A stretch of 64,000 nucleotides of DNA from Entophlyctis helioformis (Eukaryota > Chytridiomycota > Chytridiomycetes > Chytridiales > Chytriomycetaceae). Made by a program: the position numbers and the translations under genes. Of this stretch, positions 13,045-27,441 are shown piece by piece. The stretch covers positions 1-64,000 of the forward strand of contig JAHLKH010000119.1 in assembly GCA_025526915.1 (NCBI GenBank), in the 5' to 3' direction. Positions within the stretch are counted from its first letter, which is position 1, and each line of letters starts with the position of its first letter. The notes under the pieces are model-generated. The model was not told where the DNA came from, made no database searches, and was given only the letters and a program-made list of their open reading frames with translations.

Positions 13045-13621
13045 GCTTCGGTTGCGTGTTTGTGAGCGTTGGTGACGGATGGGCCGTGTTGGATGGACGC
13101 GTCAGCGTTCATGTCGGACATGCGACGATTCGATTCGCTCTTCGTTGACAATCGACGATCGGGCCAAGATGCGGCTGGCAACAGGGCCCGCACCGGTCGT
13201 GCCGCCAACAGACGCCCGCACGGGCAACCGCCCAGCAAGGCCAATGCCTGCGCTGCACGAGGCCGATGCCCGCACGGCCGCATGCGGGGCAGACCCGCTG
13301 CAAGCACAGGCTCAAGCACAGGCTCCGGCTCAAGCACAGGCTCCGGCATTGGCCAGCGATGCCGCTGGTGGCAGTGGGCCGCAGCGGTCGATGCCGTCGC
13401 CTGGACGACAAGCGGCGCTGCTCCACGAGCCCGACGAGGTTGAGCGGATGCCGCCTGTTCGCATGGATGCGCCATCTCGCATGGATCGCAGACGCACTGA
13501 CACACACACATGACTCTCTCTCTCTGCAACCGCATGCATGCCTTGGACGCCGGCCATGCCAGCAGCACGCACAGGTGGCTCGACCGCAGGCAGACAAGGC
13601 CAGCCCCACCAACCCGCAACG

Positions 13622-13682
13622 GCAGCATCAGCATCAGCATCAGCATCAGCATCAGCATCAGCAGCATCAGCATCAGCAACAG
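13622..13682. repeat. CATCAG hexanucleotide repeat
   Basis: About ten near-perfect CATCAG units lie just 5' of the chosen start of the Num1-like gene. They are either 5' leader or, if an upstream start is used, a His-Gln repeat. Confidence 0.8.
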
Positions 13683-13694
13683 AAGCAGACCAGC

Positions 13695-16600
13695 ATGCCC
13701 CTTCCCAGCAATCCTCGCAGCACCGGCAGCCAGTCAGCGGGCAGTATGTCTGGCATGCGCATCATCGACCCGTCGTTTGCGGCTCAGATCGAGAGCGCTC
13801 TCGTTGCCCAGACCAGAGCGCTGCAGTTTCGTGTCAATGACGAGGTGCTCAAGCGCGAAGAGCTCGAGTTGCAGGTCGCATCCATGCAGATCTCGCTGGA
13901 CGAGCTCGCCCAAGTAAACAAGCGGCTGGCGAGCAGAAACAGTGCGTCTCATGCCAGCCGATGGCCCACACCATGTCCATGCCCACTGACATCATGCCTC
14001 TCGCTGTCGACCGCGCCAATGTGAATGCATGCAGCCAAGAGCGAAGAGCGGGCATGGAATCTGGAGGTCGAGCGAAGCAATCTCCTCGAAGCCAACACGA
14101 AGCTGAATGCCGAAGTCGCCCGGCTCAAGCGAGAGCACCATGCGATGAACAAGACTGTCCAGAAGCTGGAGGTCGACCTCGCCAAAGAGATGGACACGGC
14201 TCGCAAGTTCTGCGAGAGCGCCGAGCACGAGGGTCGCATGGCGCGCCGTCTCCAAAAGCAATGCGACGGCTTGCGAAAAGAGCTCGAGAAGACGCTCACC
14301 ATGGCTGGCCAAGAGTCGCCGCAGCATGACAAGACGCGTCTTGTCCAGTCTGGCTTGGATGGCCCGCATAAGCCGCCATTCGCACCAGACGTCGATTGTC
14401 ACGATGCGTTGTCGACGCCGACATCCAAAGAGCCGTCGGCAGGCGTATCATCTGCAACTCTCCCCGTCCGTACCGTCGTAAACGCCCATGCCAATGTCGA
14501 AAGCCAGCAACTTGCTTCGTTTGCTGCCGCCGCTGAATCGCACGTCTCGGCCGATCACGATGTCGTTCCCAGTAAAGACATCCATCCACGCCAGGCACCT
14601 GGACTATTCGAAGAGAGCAGCGATCGTGCGGCGTTCAAGCGTGCGCTGGCTGAACTCGACGCCAAGAACAACCAGATCGCAGAGCTGTCCGAGACTGTCG
14701 AAAGACTTACCCTCGAGCATGGCGACCTGGCTGCCGAGCGTGACGAACTGAGGCAGCTTCTGGAATCCGCACAGGAAGAGCTGCAGATGCATCGGGAGTT
14801 TGATCTGGAGACGTCCATGAGCACCACGCACGAATCCATGGCCACTGAAATGGCAGCTATGCCCCTCGCCTCCACACCAAGCAAAGCTCCTATCGACATT
14901 CGCGATGCTACTCAAGTCAGCCTAGCTGATGATGAAACACCAAAGCCAAGCCGCCTCCACCTGTTGGCGATTCACGACGACAAGCACGCTCTTGATCAGC
15001 AGCCGTCGCGGACCCCTCGGCTATTGCGTCAGGCATCCGTGCAGACAGACTCGCCGCAATGGAAAGAGGCGGTGCCAATGGCGCTGACAAGCACGGCCAA
15101 GCCGGTGGAAACCAGATCCGAAGCCACCATGACGTCTCCTCAGTCGGGCTCGCCATCTCCACGCATCATCAGGCGAGGCGTCGAAGCAGCAACGGAGACT
15201 GACGCCTCTGATGTCAAGGTTGACGACAATCATGTTCCAGCAGCTAAAGAGTCAGCATTGGCATCGGCATCAACAGAATCAATCCCCGAGCCGCATTCCA
15301 GTGCAAGAGTGGTTCCTGTGCATGTCGCCAAGATTTACGTGGCGTCATCCCTAGCAGCTGAGCAAACGGTTTCGACCCTGAAAACCAGCACGACAGATCC
15401 TGCCCTGGCCGCTGTTCCTGCCCAGCTCCATCCGACGACGACACGAGCGACCTGCTTGACTCTGACATTGTCAGCATTCTGTCTCTCGAAGAGCCGCGTC
15501 CAGCCACTCAAGTCGCACATCGGCCGCATCCATCAACGACACAACGTCACCGCTCTGTCAGCCACACGAGCGTTGATGCTGCAAGCCAATGCGACGAGGA
15601 CCAGTTGGAGCCGAGAGATGTGCCAAGCAGTGTCGATGCATGGTCGGACAGCCAGATCACTGCAAAGGACAGCCACTACTATATCGAGTGTTTGACGGCC
15701 ACCATGGTTGGCACTGTGGTAAGCTGGAGATGTTTGCGGCTCGGTTTGATTGGCGCGATCATTTTACTCACAAGCCCTTGCCGTTGGCAGTTTTACAAGT
15801 TTGATCGGTTTGGACGCAATGCACAGATGCGGTTTTTCAGAGTCATTCCGGAAACGCGCACCATTATGTGGACCAAACGCCAGCCGCAGATGAGTCTGTC
15901 CAAGTCCATGTGGACCAACGCATCGCAGACTGCAGGAGGAGCGCCGGCATCTCCCGGTATCATGACCCCCTCCGCCCTCACCGGGTTTGCACGTCGCACA
16001 TTCAGCAAACACGCCAGCGACTACAAGTCTGCGTTCATTGAAACGATCCAGTTCACCGATCCGCCGTTTACAACCAACAAGAACTTTCCGCCGTCCAGTC
16101 TGAACGTCATCGTCATCAAGACACACAACCGGCTCCTGCACCTGGTGCCGCTCACCTGGGAAGACCATGAAAAGTGGACGCAGGGCATAGGGCATCTGAT
16201 TGCGCGGCTTGATTCGTCGGACGTGCCCATACACCAGCAGCTCATGATGGCGACACTTGGAAACGGGTTTGACCATGGCGCAGGCGATGCTCACTCAACC
16301 GGCGCCAGAGGGTTTGCTGCAGCCGGCTCGATGGCTCCATCTCATGACACACGTCCGCATGGCGGATCCACTGGAAACAGCAGCTCGGAGGGGATCAACT
16401 ACTCGGCTCTGAGCAACAGCTGCAGCGGATGCAGCGAGTCGAGCGCCATGGACTCTGAGTGGCGCAGCAGCATCAGCAGCAACAGCGATCCTCATCTCAG
16501 CCGTGCAAGCACAGCGGTGCCTGGCCAGCATACTGGCATAGCTGGGCATCTGCAGTCTGATCACCAGCATGCCGACGAGGACAGCGACGAGGAAGGAGGC

Positions 16601-17564
16601 GTCGGCCGTGATCATACAGCCGACTCTGAGCGTCTGCGGCACATGATCGCGTCTCGCGCACATCAGCAGGCTTATGGCGGAAGACCTGCCAGCAGCATGC
16701 GTCGCACGCACACCATTGACCATGACGACGTGTCGTCGGCCACAACTGCGTCGGTGTTTTCTGCATCGTCATCGTCGCGTCTGTTTGCTCAGCCACCTTC
16801 CGAGGCAACGTCGGCATCTTCGATCGGCGTGCCGTGCAGTACAGCCATGCCGTTCATGCCGCAGCATGTCTCTCGCACTCCTGGTGCCACCAAGGCAGGG
16901 TCGCACAGTCGCCAACCGACCGTGATCATCTCACGGCCTGCGTTTGACACGCCTTCACTGCGACGACGCACATACACTGTCGGCGTTGCTTCATCAACGC
17001 CAACATCTGCGAAGCTGGGCACGCCGGCACGAGCCGCCACCAGGCTGGCACACGATGACCACGACTTGCATCATCAGGCGTCGCCGTTGAAGCAGAGGCT
17101 CGACTTTCGGTTTGGGCGTCGGCCTGCTGCAGACTCCTTGCCTCCATATGCACCTGCTGCTGACTCTGCTGCTGCTGCTCCTGCGGCCGTGATTGCGCCT
17201 TCTTCGCAGTCTCGGCCTTCCACCCGAGCCGCGCAAGTGGATCTGGTGGATCTGGTGGACTTGGCGGCGATCTGACGACGTTGTCGCCGCTGCTGGAGGA
17301 TGACAGGACGCCCTTGGCTGATCGACATGTTAGCCAGCAACCGTACACCGGCTGCCAGCTGGATCGAGCGATGCGCAAGGCACACCGTCGCGACGCTTGC
17401 TGAGCATGGGCGGCATGGGCTCGGCTTTGTTTGGCGGGTCCAGTCCCGCTGCTGGGAACACAGCATCCAAGACATCCAAGCATGGCGACTCTGCTATTGA
17501 TGACAAGAACCGCCACCAAAAGCGGAGCAGCATCAGCAGCGTGTTGTTCTCTTCAACACGCTAA
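13695..17564 (+). CDS. Coiled-coil protein with Num1/Mcp5-type PH domain (cortical dynein anchor-like)
   Basis: The first confident coding sequence begins at the ATG at 13695, after a hexanucleotide repeat; an upstream start is possible. Residues ~20-170 and ~290-340 form heptad-rich coiled coils (for example LKREELELQVASMQISLDEL). A PH domain lies at about 15650-16215, split by the intron 15719-15790. Its conserved pieces are FYKFDRFGRNAQMRFFRVIP, TIMWTKRQP and the C-terminal helix WEDHEKWTQGIGHLI, as in the meiotic-cortex/Num1 PH family that binds PI(4,5)P2 and anchors dynein at the cortex. The tail is Ser-rich. Frame changes near 15340-15420 and 17240-17345 need introns I could not place exactly. 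The stop at 17562-17564 assumes the second of these, otherwise the frame stops at 17275. Confidence 0.7.
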
Positions 17565-17681
17565 CTGTGGCGACTATGCTGCCCAGACGGCCCGAATAGT
17601 AACCTCACAATAACAAGCGATACTATGATGCACAAAAATGTCCTGTTTCCTCCTGATGTATTGCGATGGCGGTGTGCGAGA

Positions 17682-18784
17682 CTAGAAGCGGATGTTTCTC
17701 TTGCGGCCCGTGTACTTTGAGTCGTTGGCAGTCTGCTTGCCACGCACACGCGCGAGCTCCTTCTTGTGCTTGATCCACTCCTTGTCCTTGACCGGCTTGC
17801 GCTTTGATCCCGACCGTCTGTGCTCGCGTACGCTGCAGCCCCAGTCGACAACCGGCGTCAGTCCAACGCCACAACCCCCAGCCCATCTGCACAGACACGC
17901 AAAGGCTGCGCAGCTCAACGTACCGATCGCTCGAGTATGCGATGCTGCCGGCCTCTTCGTCTGTGAGGCCGCGCGGCAGCTCCTGCGCCTTGCCCTCGCC
18001 GGTCGAGCCGGCAAACAGGCACAAAAAGTACTTTTTCGCCTTGGCCGAGTTGGGGTAATCCACCACCAGACCGCCGGTGAAGCCGGCCTTCAACGCCGAG
18101 CCGACAATCATCTCCGTCTGTGCCGGGTTCTCTGGATAGAACTGGAACACTGCGCGCGCACCTCGCGCCAGCGATGTGTACAGCGTCGTGAAGAAGCGCG
18201 ACAGCCGTTTGCGCGGGTTGTGCGACTGCTTGTCGGCATTGCACAGCCATTGGATGACCGAGATGGACATGGCGCCGTCAAACGTGCCGGGGCGGTATCC
18301 CATGCCCTGGCCAATGTCTTGCAGGAACAGATCGCCCTCGACCTCTCGCTCTGCCGCCACATCTGTCGTGGATGGGTCAGCCTGCGTTTTTCTTTTTGGC
18401 GTGAGCAGTGGCTGCGAGGCGTGTGCATGCACCGAGGCGACTCACTCAGCATGGCGTCGGAGATGTCCATGCCGACCCACACATGGCCCTCTTCCTCGAG
18501 GACCTCGCCAGACAGGCCGGAGCCGCAGCCAATGTCGAGCACGTAGCACGCCTGGTCCTCGGGGAGAGCCAGCAGCTCGAGCGCTCTGTACGCCATTTCG
18601 TTCTGGATCGAAATGATGCGGGAGTTCTTGGTGTACTTGGCCGCCTCGATGTCATTGTAGTACTGTCGGTGCCAGGTCAGTGCGGCGGCGCATGCAGTCA
18701 GTCGCAGCAGGGCGGCTTGCAGCTGCATGTCGGTGCACTTGCAATCTCTGGAGGAGCAGTGTGCTCGGGCCTTGACGTTGACAT
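17682..18784 (-). CDS. BUD23: 18S rRNA (guanine-N7)-methyltransferase Bud23
   Basis: A tiny first exon (18743-18784) encodes the family N-terminus, including [11 protein letters not shown]. It is followed by a GC-AG intron at 18663-18742. The second exon carries the SAM-binding motif I ([12 protein letters not shown]), then GMDISDAML. After a second intron come [20 protein letters not shown] and the motif WLCNAD. The last exon is the Lys/Arg-rich Bud23 tail ([18 protein letters not shown]), which ends in a nucleolar-type basic stretch. Bud23 with Trm112 methylates a guanine of 18S rRNA during 40S maturation. Length and all motifs are normal. Confidence 0.95.
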
Positions 18785-18856
18785 TTTCGCTGTTTTGGCT
18801 TGTTGGGATGTTAGCGAACCGATCGAAATCGCTTGAAATCACAAAACCGGACACGA

Positions 18857-20641
18857 ATGAGCTCGTCCAAGTCGGTCCAGTCGCTGTTCCACCGGCCCAG
18901 CCCACAGCAGCAGCAGTGTGCCTGCGACTGCAGGCCACGACGCCAGCCAGCACGATTCCACTGCGGACCTACAGAGACAGAAACAGCAGCAGCACCACCA
19001 GTACAAGGTCCTAGAGTGTCCGCCCGAACTCGTCGCTCGTCTGGAATCTGCAAAGTCTGTTGCTCGGCTCGCTGCGTGCAATGTCCGACACGGCAGACTG
19101 ACCGCCATGCTGTGCAGATCGCTGGTCATTCGAGGCGATGCCGACGATGCCGCGGTCCTGTGCACAGACACAGAGACGTACAGCATCCGTCTGGTGCAGA
19201 CGTCCAACACCATGGTCATCATCCAGCCCAGACCGCCAGCGCTCGGATCCGCCACAACAGAGCACGATCAGCTGGTCGCTCCCAGCGGACAGCCGTACCA
19301 GCTCTCCAGCGCCTTCCGGACACGCTTTCCGGACACGGCGTCTGTCGCTCGCTCATCAGAGATCATTGACACCGTCTCGTCGTACATGGAACTCACGCGC
19401 GTGCGTCCAAAGTTTGACCGGCTGGCCGCCATGCTCGCCGAGCGGCCGTACATTGATGCCGACCTGGACGAACGCCAGATGCGCTCGTCCGGCTCGTTTG
19501 GCCTGCACACCATGGCCAGCATCCTCGACACGGTGCAGGCCAGCGAGCACGAGATCCGCAAAGAGCTCGAGTCCATGACCGCGTTTGAGATGGACGGGTT
19601 CTGGCGCACGCTTGCACCAACTGCTGCGCTGCAGGTGCTGTCGCACATCTTTGTTGCCACGATGGACGAGGATCTGGACTTTTCGAGCATGTCGTTTGGC
19701 ACGCTGTTGGAGTGTCTCAAGGATGATGGAATCCCTACACCGGTGCTTGAATGCTGCCTCAAACTGTTCTCGGAATCACACAGACGCGACGAAAGTGGAG
19801 GTACTGCTGTAGTGGCCGTCTGCTTGTTGCTGCCAGGATGCTTGCTGACGATGGATGGATGGATGGATGGATGGATGGATGGATGGATGGATGGATGGAT
19901 GGATGGATGGATGGATGGATGGATGGATGGATGGATGGATGGATGGATGGATGGATGGATGGATGGATGGATGGATGGATGGATGGATGGATGGATGGAT
20001 GGATGGATGGATGGATGCACGGGCAGATCTGCTCTTCAAGATTTCGTTTGGCAAGGTCGCACGGCTGTACGGCGAGCAAGTCCTCGCGGCGTTGCCGGTA
20101 TGCGCTCATGTGTTGAGCATATGCAATCGACCCGCATTCACTGATGCACGGTGATTGCAGTCGGCAGGATCGGATCTGGTCGAGTTTCTTCGTTCGTGGC
20201 GTGCTCAAACACCAGCATCCATTGATATCCACTTGGATCAAATCAAGGTACTGCCACCTGCTGTGTCTGTGGTACGGATCGCATCTGACAATGGACTGCT
20301 TGACATTCCAGGGCCTCTATCTCATCGAAGGCAACTCAGCAGCAGCACAGACCATCAAGTACTTTCCAAAGTCTGTGCTGCCTTCTGACCCCAAGACACG
20401 TTTCGAGGATCTCTTCAAGATCCGCCAAAAGTGGGCTCGCGAGGACATTGTGCCGTACAGTGAGTCTGATGGTCGTCTCTTGTGTGCAAGTGCTTGATGC
20501 TGACTATGCGCACGTGTCCCAGTCGAGGATCTGGCGTCGTCGGACAAGGATCGGGATCTGCTGTTCCTCAAGTATGCCAGAACGTCAAAGACGGGCACTC
20601 GCACGTTCTTCACCAGCCGATTCACGTCGTTTGAGCGATGA
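18857..20641 (+). CDS. DCC1: Sister chromatid cohesion protein Dcc1 (Ctf18-RFC subunit)
   Basis: The Dcc1 family is recognised from [54 protein letters not shown] and the C-terminus [17 protein letters not shown]. Dcc1 joins Ctf8 and Ctf18 in the alternative clamp loader that supports cohesion. The start is uncertain. The ATG at 18857 is not in the main frame, which opens at 18861 without an ATG, so a short first exon or intron is needed. Introns are inferred at about 19812-20032 (holding the ATGG repeat), 20098-20160, 20249-20311 and 20460-20520. The stop is at 20639-20641, with AATAAA at 20655. Confidence 0.9.
19851..20017. repeat. (ATGG)n tetranucleotide microsatellite, ~42 units
   Basis: A perfect 167-bp run of ATGG lies in the first inferred intron of DCC1. 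It creates spurious long open frames on both strands (Met-Asp-Gly-Trp and His-Pro-Ser-Ile repeats) that are not genes. Confidence 0.97.
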
Positions 20642-20654
20642 ATTGGCATCGCAC

Positions 20655-20660
20655 AATAAA
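20655..20660 (+). terminator. AATAAA polyadenylation signal of DCC1
   Basis: An exact AATAAA lies 14 bases after the DCC1 stop and only 76 bp before the next start codon. Confidence 0.6.
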
Positions 20661-20735
20661 GCGTCGACATCAACCGCGGATCATTTATCGCGTGTTCGCG
20701 CATTGACGCGCATCGTTTGCATTCACTTCTCCCGC

Positions 20736-23700
20736 ATGTCCGCAAACGGCACCACAACGATACAGCCGCCCACCAATGGCACGGCCGGCCTGGCTGTGAT
20801 CGTCCTGCCCGACCAGTCTCTCACTGGCCTGCTCCTGTGGGTCAGCATCCTCACCGTCGTCGCGGTCATTGGCCTCGCCGTCTTTGAAGTCATCCGCCGT
20901 CGAGAGAATCTGTCGTTTGTGTATTATACCAGACGCAAGACCTCGCCGAGCTCAACGCCTCCGTTTCCTGCAAGGCCGTTTGAGTGGATCTGGACCGTGT
21001 TCTGGACACCGTCGACATATGTCCGTGCCAATATCGGCTTGGATGCCTTTATGTGCGTCTTGCTGATCTGCGCATCTTGACGACGGTCTGAATTAGCATT
21101 GACCACCCATCTGCAGGTTCTTGGCGTATCTCCGCATGTCGTTTCAGCTGTTTGGCCTGCTTGCCGTGCTCATGTTCTTTGTTCTCATTCCAGGTCAGTC
21201 GCGTCCGCCTTCATTCAGCCCGCCTTGCTCTGTTGATCATTGGCTGTGCCGCATTGACTCACTCGCCATGGACCGCCCAGTCGACTACTATGCGAGCAAT
21301 CCCAACATGCAGCCCTTCAACTTCACGACGCAAGAAAGCATTGTTGAAGTCGCCACCAAGACGCTCAACTTCTTCTCCATCCAGCACGTCATAGACGGCT
21401 CCAACACGCTCTGGGTCCACGTCGTGTGTGCGTATGTGGCATCGTGTCTCGCCTACTACTGTCTTTTCCAGTACTATCGCACCTACACGCACGCCATTGC
21501 CGGTGTTCTCTCGGGCAAGCACACGGGCAGTGGTGCCGACAAGGCGCAGGAGATCCAGTTCCGGTCCATCATGATCACCAACCTGCCGCTCGGACTCCGC
21601 ACAGAGACAGAGCTACGTGCATGGCTACAGGCACTCAACCTGGGCGATATCGAGCAGATCAGCATGGTCGCCGACGACGACGCCACGATTCTCACGTTGC
21701 TCAAGCGTCGCGACCGGATCCTGCTGCTGCTCGAGAAGGCGTACATGGCATGGGCGATCAACCTGGCGCGCGAGCTTGAGAAGCCAACGCTGTGGGACAG
21801 GCTGCTTCTGCGGCCGTACTGGCGCATGTCGCCTGACCGCATCACGCGGCTGCATACTACGCGGCTGCAGATCCCTACCAACGACATACCGCCCGACGTG
21901 CTCGAACGCACGCGGCCAATCCGTACGCCAAAGTCGGCCGTCAAGTCTGTCAAGACGCTCATGGTGCGCGAAGATGCGATCCGATCGTATGACCGCAAGC
22001 TGAACGACCTGACTGAACGCATCGTGTGGGCACGCACCAAGGTCGTTGCAACAACTGCCATGGTTCGCGAGACGCCGCTAGCCTTTGAGTTTCCGGCTAC
22101 TCCGTCGAGTGTGCGTCTGCTTGGCAAGACAGCGGCCGTTGCGTCGGCGACGCTCAGCAGCTTTCCATCTCGTCTTGGACGCGGCAGTGGGATGTACGCG
22201 AGCGACACGGAGATATTCGCGGCGGGAGTGCAGCGAACCCAGCGCATGGTTCCCATGTCGTTGCCGCCACGCATCGCCATTCCTGTCGAGATGTCGCCCA
22301 CACCCACACGGCTACTGCCAGCCTCGGCAGCATCTGGATCTGGTCTTGTTCCTCCGGCCGGCAGTGACGCTCATGGCCGCGCAGTCTCTACCGGCCAGCA
22401 GTCTGGATCGTCCGTGGGCGGATACTCGGCTGCTGACAGCATTCATAGTGCTGGAAGCGGTGCCGACAGACCGATCCTGCCCGTCTCGCGCGACCACGAG
22501 CCGCACGCAAGCATCACCGTGGCCGTTGACAGTGTGCCAACGGCCGCAGGCGACGCGAGTGCACGTCCAGGAGGCAACAAGGCAAACACAGACGACAAGG
22601 ACGGAAGCCCGTTCTCAGCCGACACCCACAGTGCGTTTGGCGGATCCCTTGGCTCGGGCCTCAACCTCAACCAGCTCAACATGGCCTTCTACAAGCAGTT
22701 CAACGCGACCTCGTGCTCGGCGTTTGTGACCTTTGCCGACCGACGCAGCGCCTATCTTGCCCAGCAGCTCTCTCTCCACGAGCACATGGACCCGTACACC
22801 ATGCGCGTCATGTCAGCCTCTGCCCCCAAAGACGTGCTGTGGGGCTCGCTAGCCAAATCCCTCATGCAAACGGTCATCAAGCGCGGGCTGGTGGACATCC
22901 TGTGCTACACCATCTGCCTGTTCTGGGTCGCGCCGACATCGTTCATCTCTGGGTTCTCGCAACTTGAAGTCATGGGCCAGAAGCCAGAGTACCATGACTT
23001 TGTCGTGTTTGTGTCGCGGTATCCGATACTGTACACGCTCGTCTCATCGGTCGGACCGCCTCTCATTATTGTGTCCTTCAACCTGCTCATGCCCTATTTG
23101 TTTGACTGTAAGTCCCCTCTCTCATTTTTGCTGCCATGAATGGTGTGCACGTTGACCGATCGGCCGACTTGCCCGACGTGTCTTGGCATACGATGGCACG
23201 GGATGGACAGACTTGTCGCATTTCCAGGCGTTCGAGAGCATCACGAAAGCACAGCAAGGCACCATGGCCAAATACTTTTTCTTTCTCATCTTCAACGTGC
23301 ACTTTGTGTTCACGCTGTTTGCGGCCGCCTGGAGCACGTCTTCGAGCATCTTTTCCAACCCGCTGTCGTGGATCGAGCACATTGCCACTGCCATGCCGTC
23401 CGGCGCGTCGTTTTTCATCAACTACGTATGCACGATTGTCTTGCATGTCTGCCTCTGTACCCGGCGTTGACAGCAGACTGACTCGTGAGGATGGATGGCA
23501 GCTTATCCTCAACTTGGTGCTGATTCCTGTCGAGCTGCTGCGGCCTGTTGGATGCATCTACAACATTCTCGGCAGGCTGTGGCTGACAACACCGCGCGAG
23601 TACTATGAGCTCAACGTCATGACGAGCACGCTCAACTACGGTAATCCAGCAGGCTCCCGCCTTATCGCCCCATCCATGCACAACTCACTTTGGACACCAT

Positions 23701-25258
23701 GCCAGCGTTCCTGTACCCAATCCAGATCCTCATCTTTGTCGTGGTCATCTGCTACTCGATCATCTCGCCGCTCGTGCTTCTGCCGGGAGTCTGCTACTTT
23801 GCCTGTGCATGGATCGTGTTCAAGAACCAGCTGCTGTTTGTGTATGTCAAGCAGTCGGAAGACTACGGCCGCATGTGGCTCATGGCCTACCATCGGTCGG
23901 TTCTCGGCCTGGGCATCTTCCAGTTTGTGACTGCCGGCTTGCTGTCTGCCAAGAAAGGTGCACAGATGGATGCCTGTTTTTGCTGTGCGCTTGGCATGAG
24001 CGACTGACGCGGGCATGCAAACGCTCGAGCAGCTCCGGCCGCAGCAACCGTGTGTGGCATGCTCGTCATCTTCACGTGGCTGTTCTATCGTATCTGCCAG
24101 GCGTCCTTTGACCGACACACGAATGTCGCGCCACTTGAATCGCTGATGTCTGATACTACCAACGGTGCCGACCACCGTCGCATTGACATTGACGACACGG
24201 AGGAGATGGCCGGCGATCCCTTTGACGAGCACTTCAACGGCATCGGCAGCGCGTTTGGATCTAGCCGACCGGTGCCATTGCGCGAAAAACGGCAGGCACC
24301 GCCAGCCCAGACTGGAAATGGCTGGCTCAGCCCCGGTGGCCGTCGTGCGAGCGATGGCGGCGGCGACCACAGCGACATTGACGAGGAAGGGTCATACCTT
24401 GACGAAGACAGCAGTGGCAGATCTGACAAGGACACGGATGAGCAGAGTCTCGAGGATGTGAGCATCACTGACGGCGACGGTCGGCGCGAGTCGATGGACG
24501 AGAGCAAGGATGACGATGCAGTGCCGACAATCTCGTTTGATGGCCGCAAGCGATCGGTCAGCGCAGGAAGAGCAGGAGCGCGGTTCAGCACAGCCAGCAA
24601 TTCAAGCATCAGCGGTGGCGGTGGCGGTGGTAGTGGACATCGGCGGAGCTGGACAGCGACTGGTAGCGCAGGCGACACTGGGCAGGCAACGAGGCAAGGG
24701 CGATCATCCACAGGACGCGGCGGCCAGCGGTCCAATGCCCCCGCCAGCACAGGAAGCGCCGAGTCGCCAAGCGGCAAGGCGGACCGGCTGTCCAGGCTCA
24801 AGGGACGAGCAGTTAGCACCAGCCGGCTCAACACGAGCGGACGAGGCCAGCGCGTCCCGCTCAGCGTCGGCATTGATGACAACATGAACAGCCCGCTCTC
24901 GCCGTCCAAACGCGCACGCAGCCTGATGATGACGCCCACGACCACGCCGGCCGCCGGCATCACACAGACGCCCACGACCGCCATCGGACGCAGCCGGGAC
25001 TTTGCATCGGAGCTCGGCCTGTCGCTGCTGTCGGTGCACCGCGCCGTTGTGACGGCCGAAGAGCACCAGCAGCAGAGCCACTCGGTCAGCTACATGTCGC
25101 CGGCGTACTCGAAGCCGCTTCAGGAGCCGTGGATCCCCGAGTACATTGCGCCGCTGGTGCGCGAGAAGCGGGACACGCAGGTGCCGGAAGACACGATCGC
25201 GCGCAGGCGGCGGCTGACCAAGGGCGCGCTCTCGCTGTCGACCGACAGCCTCGTGTAG
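20736..25258 (+). CDS. CSC1/OSCA/TMEM63-family (DUF221) cation channel
   Basis: The start is the ATG at 20736. The layout fits the family: an N-terminal TM segment (GLLLWVSILTVVAVIGLAVFEV), further N-terminal TMs near 21120-21180 and 21415-21470, and a long cytosolic loop (21540-22840) with a Ser/Gly-rich insert. The conserved DUF221 core starts at LGSLAKS-type sequence (22850) and continues through introns at about 23109-23228, 23428-23503, 23641-23701 and 23957-24046. At least seven hydrophobic segments lie in this core, including FISGFSQLEV. A long Ser/Gly/Asp-rich cytosolic tail (24110-25258) has no known domain. Family members are osmo- or mechanosensitive Ca2+-permeable channels. The main cytosolic insert and the tail are longer than in yeast Csc1. 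Confidence 0.9.
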
Positions 25259-25266
25259 CGCCTTGC

Positions 25267-25282
25267 AATAAATCGCAATAAA
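25267..25282 (+). terminator. Tandem AATAAA polyadenylation signals
   Basis: Two AATAAA hexamers, 10 bp apart, follow the CSC1-family stop by 8 and 18 bases. Confidence 0.65.
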
Positions 25283-25314
25283 TCGGCGGTTGCCTGTGCC
25301 ATCCATCACACGCC

Positions 25315-27341
<2,027 letters not shown>

Positions 27342-27441
27342 ATCCCCTCTCGGCCTCTTGGCCACCCCCCTTATCTACAGCAACCTTTCAACAACAAAAA
27401 CCAGCAATAACGGCATCATTGCATGTATGCCACGCCATTCT

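Noticed and set aside
18918..20144. DCC1 starting at a GTG codon at 18918
   Set aside because: GTG initiation is not expected in a fungal nuclear gene. An ATG in an upstream short exon is more likely, though not resolved.
19753..20241. Long open frames on both strands across the ATGG repeat (Trp-Met-Asp-Gly and His-Pro-Ser-Ile repeats)
   Set aside because: They arise because a perfect tetranucleotide repeat has no stop in any frame. Flanking sequence is DCC1 exon and intron.
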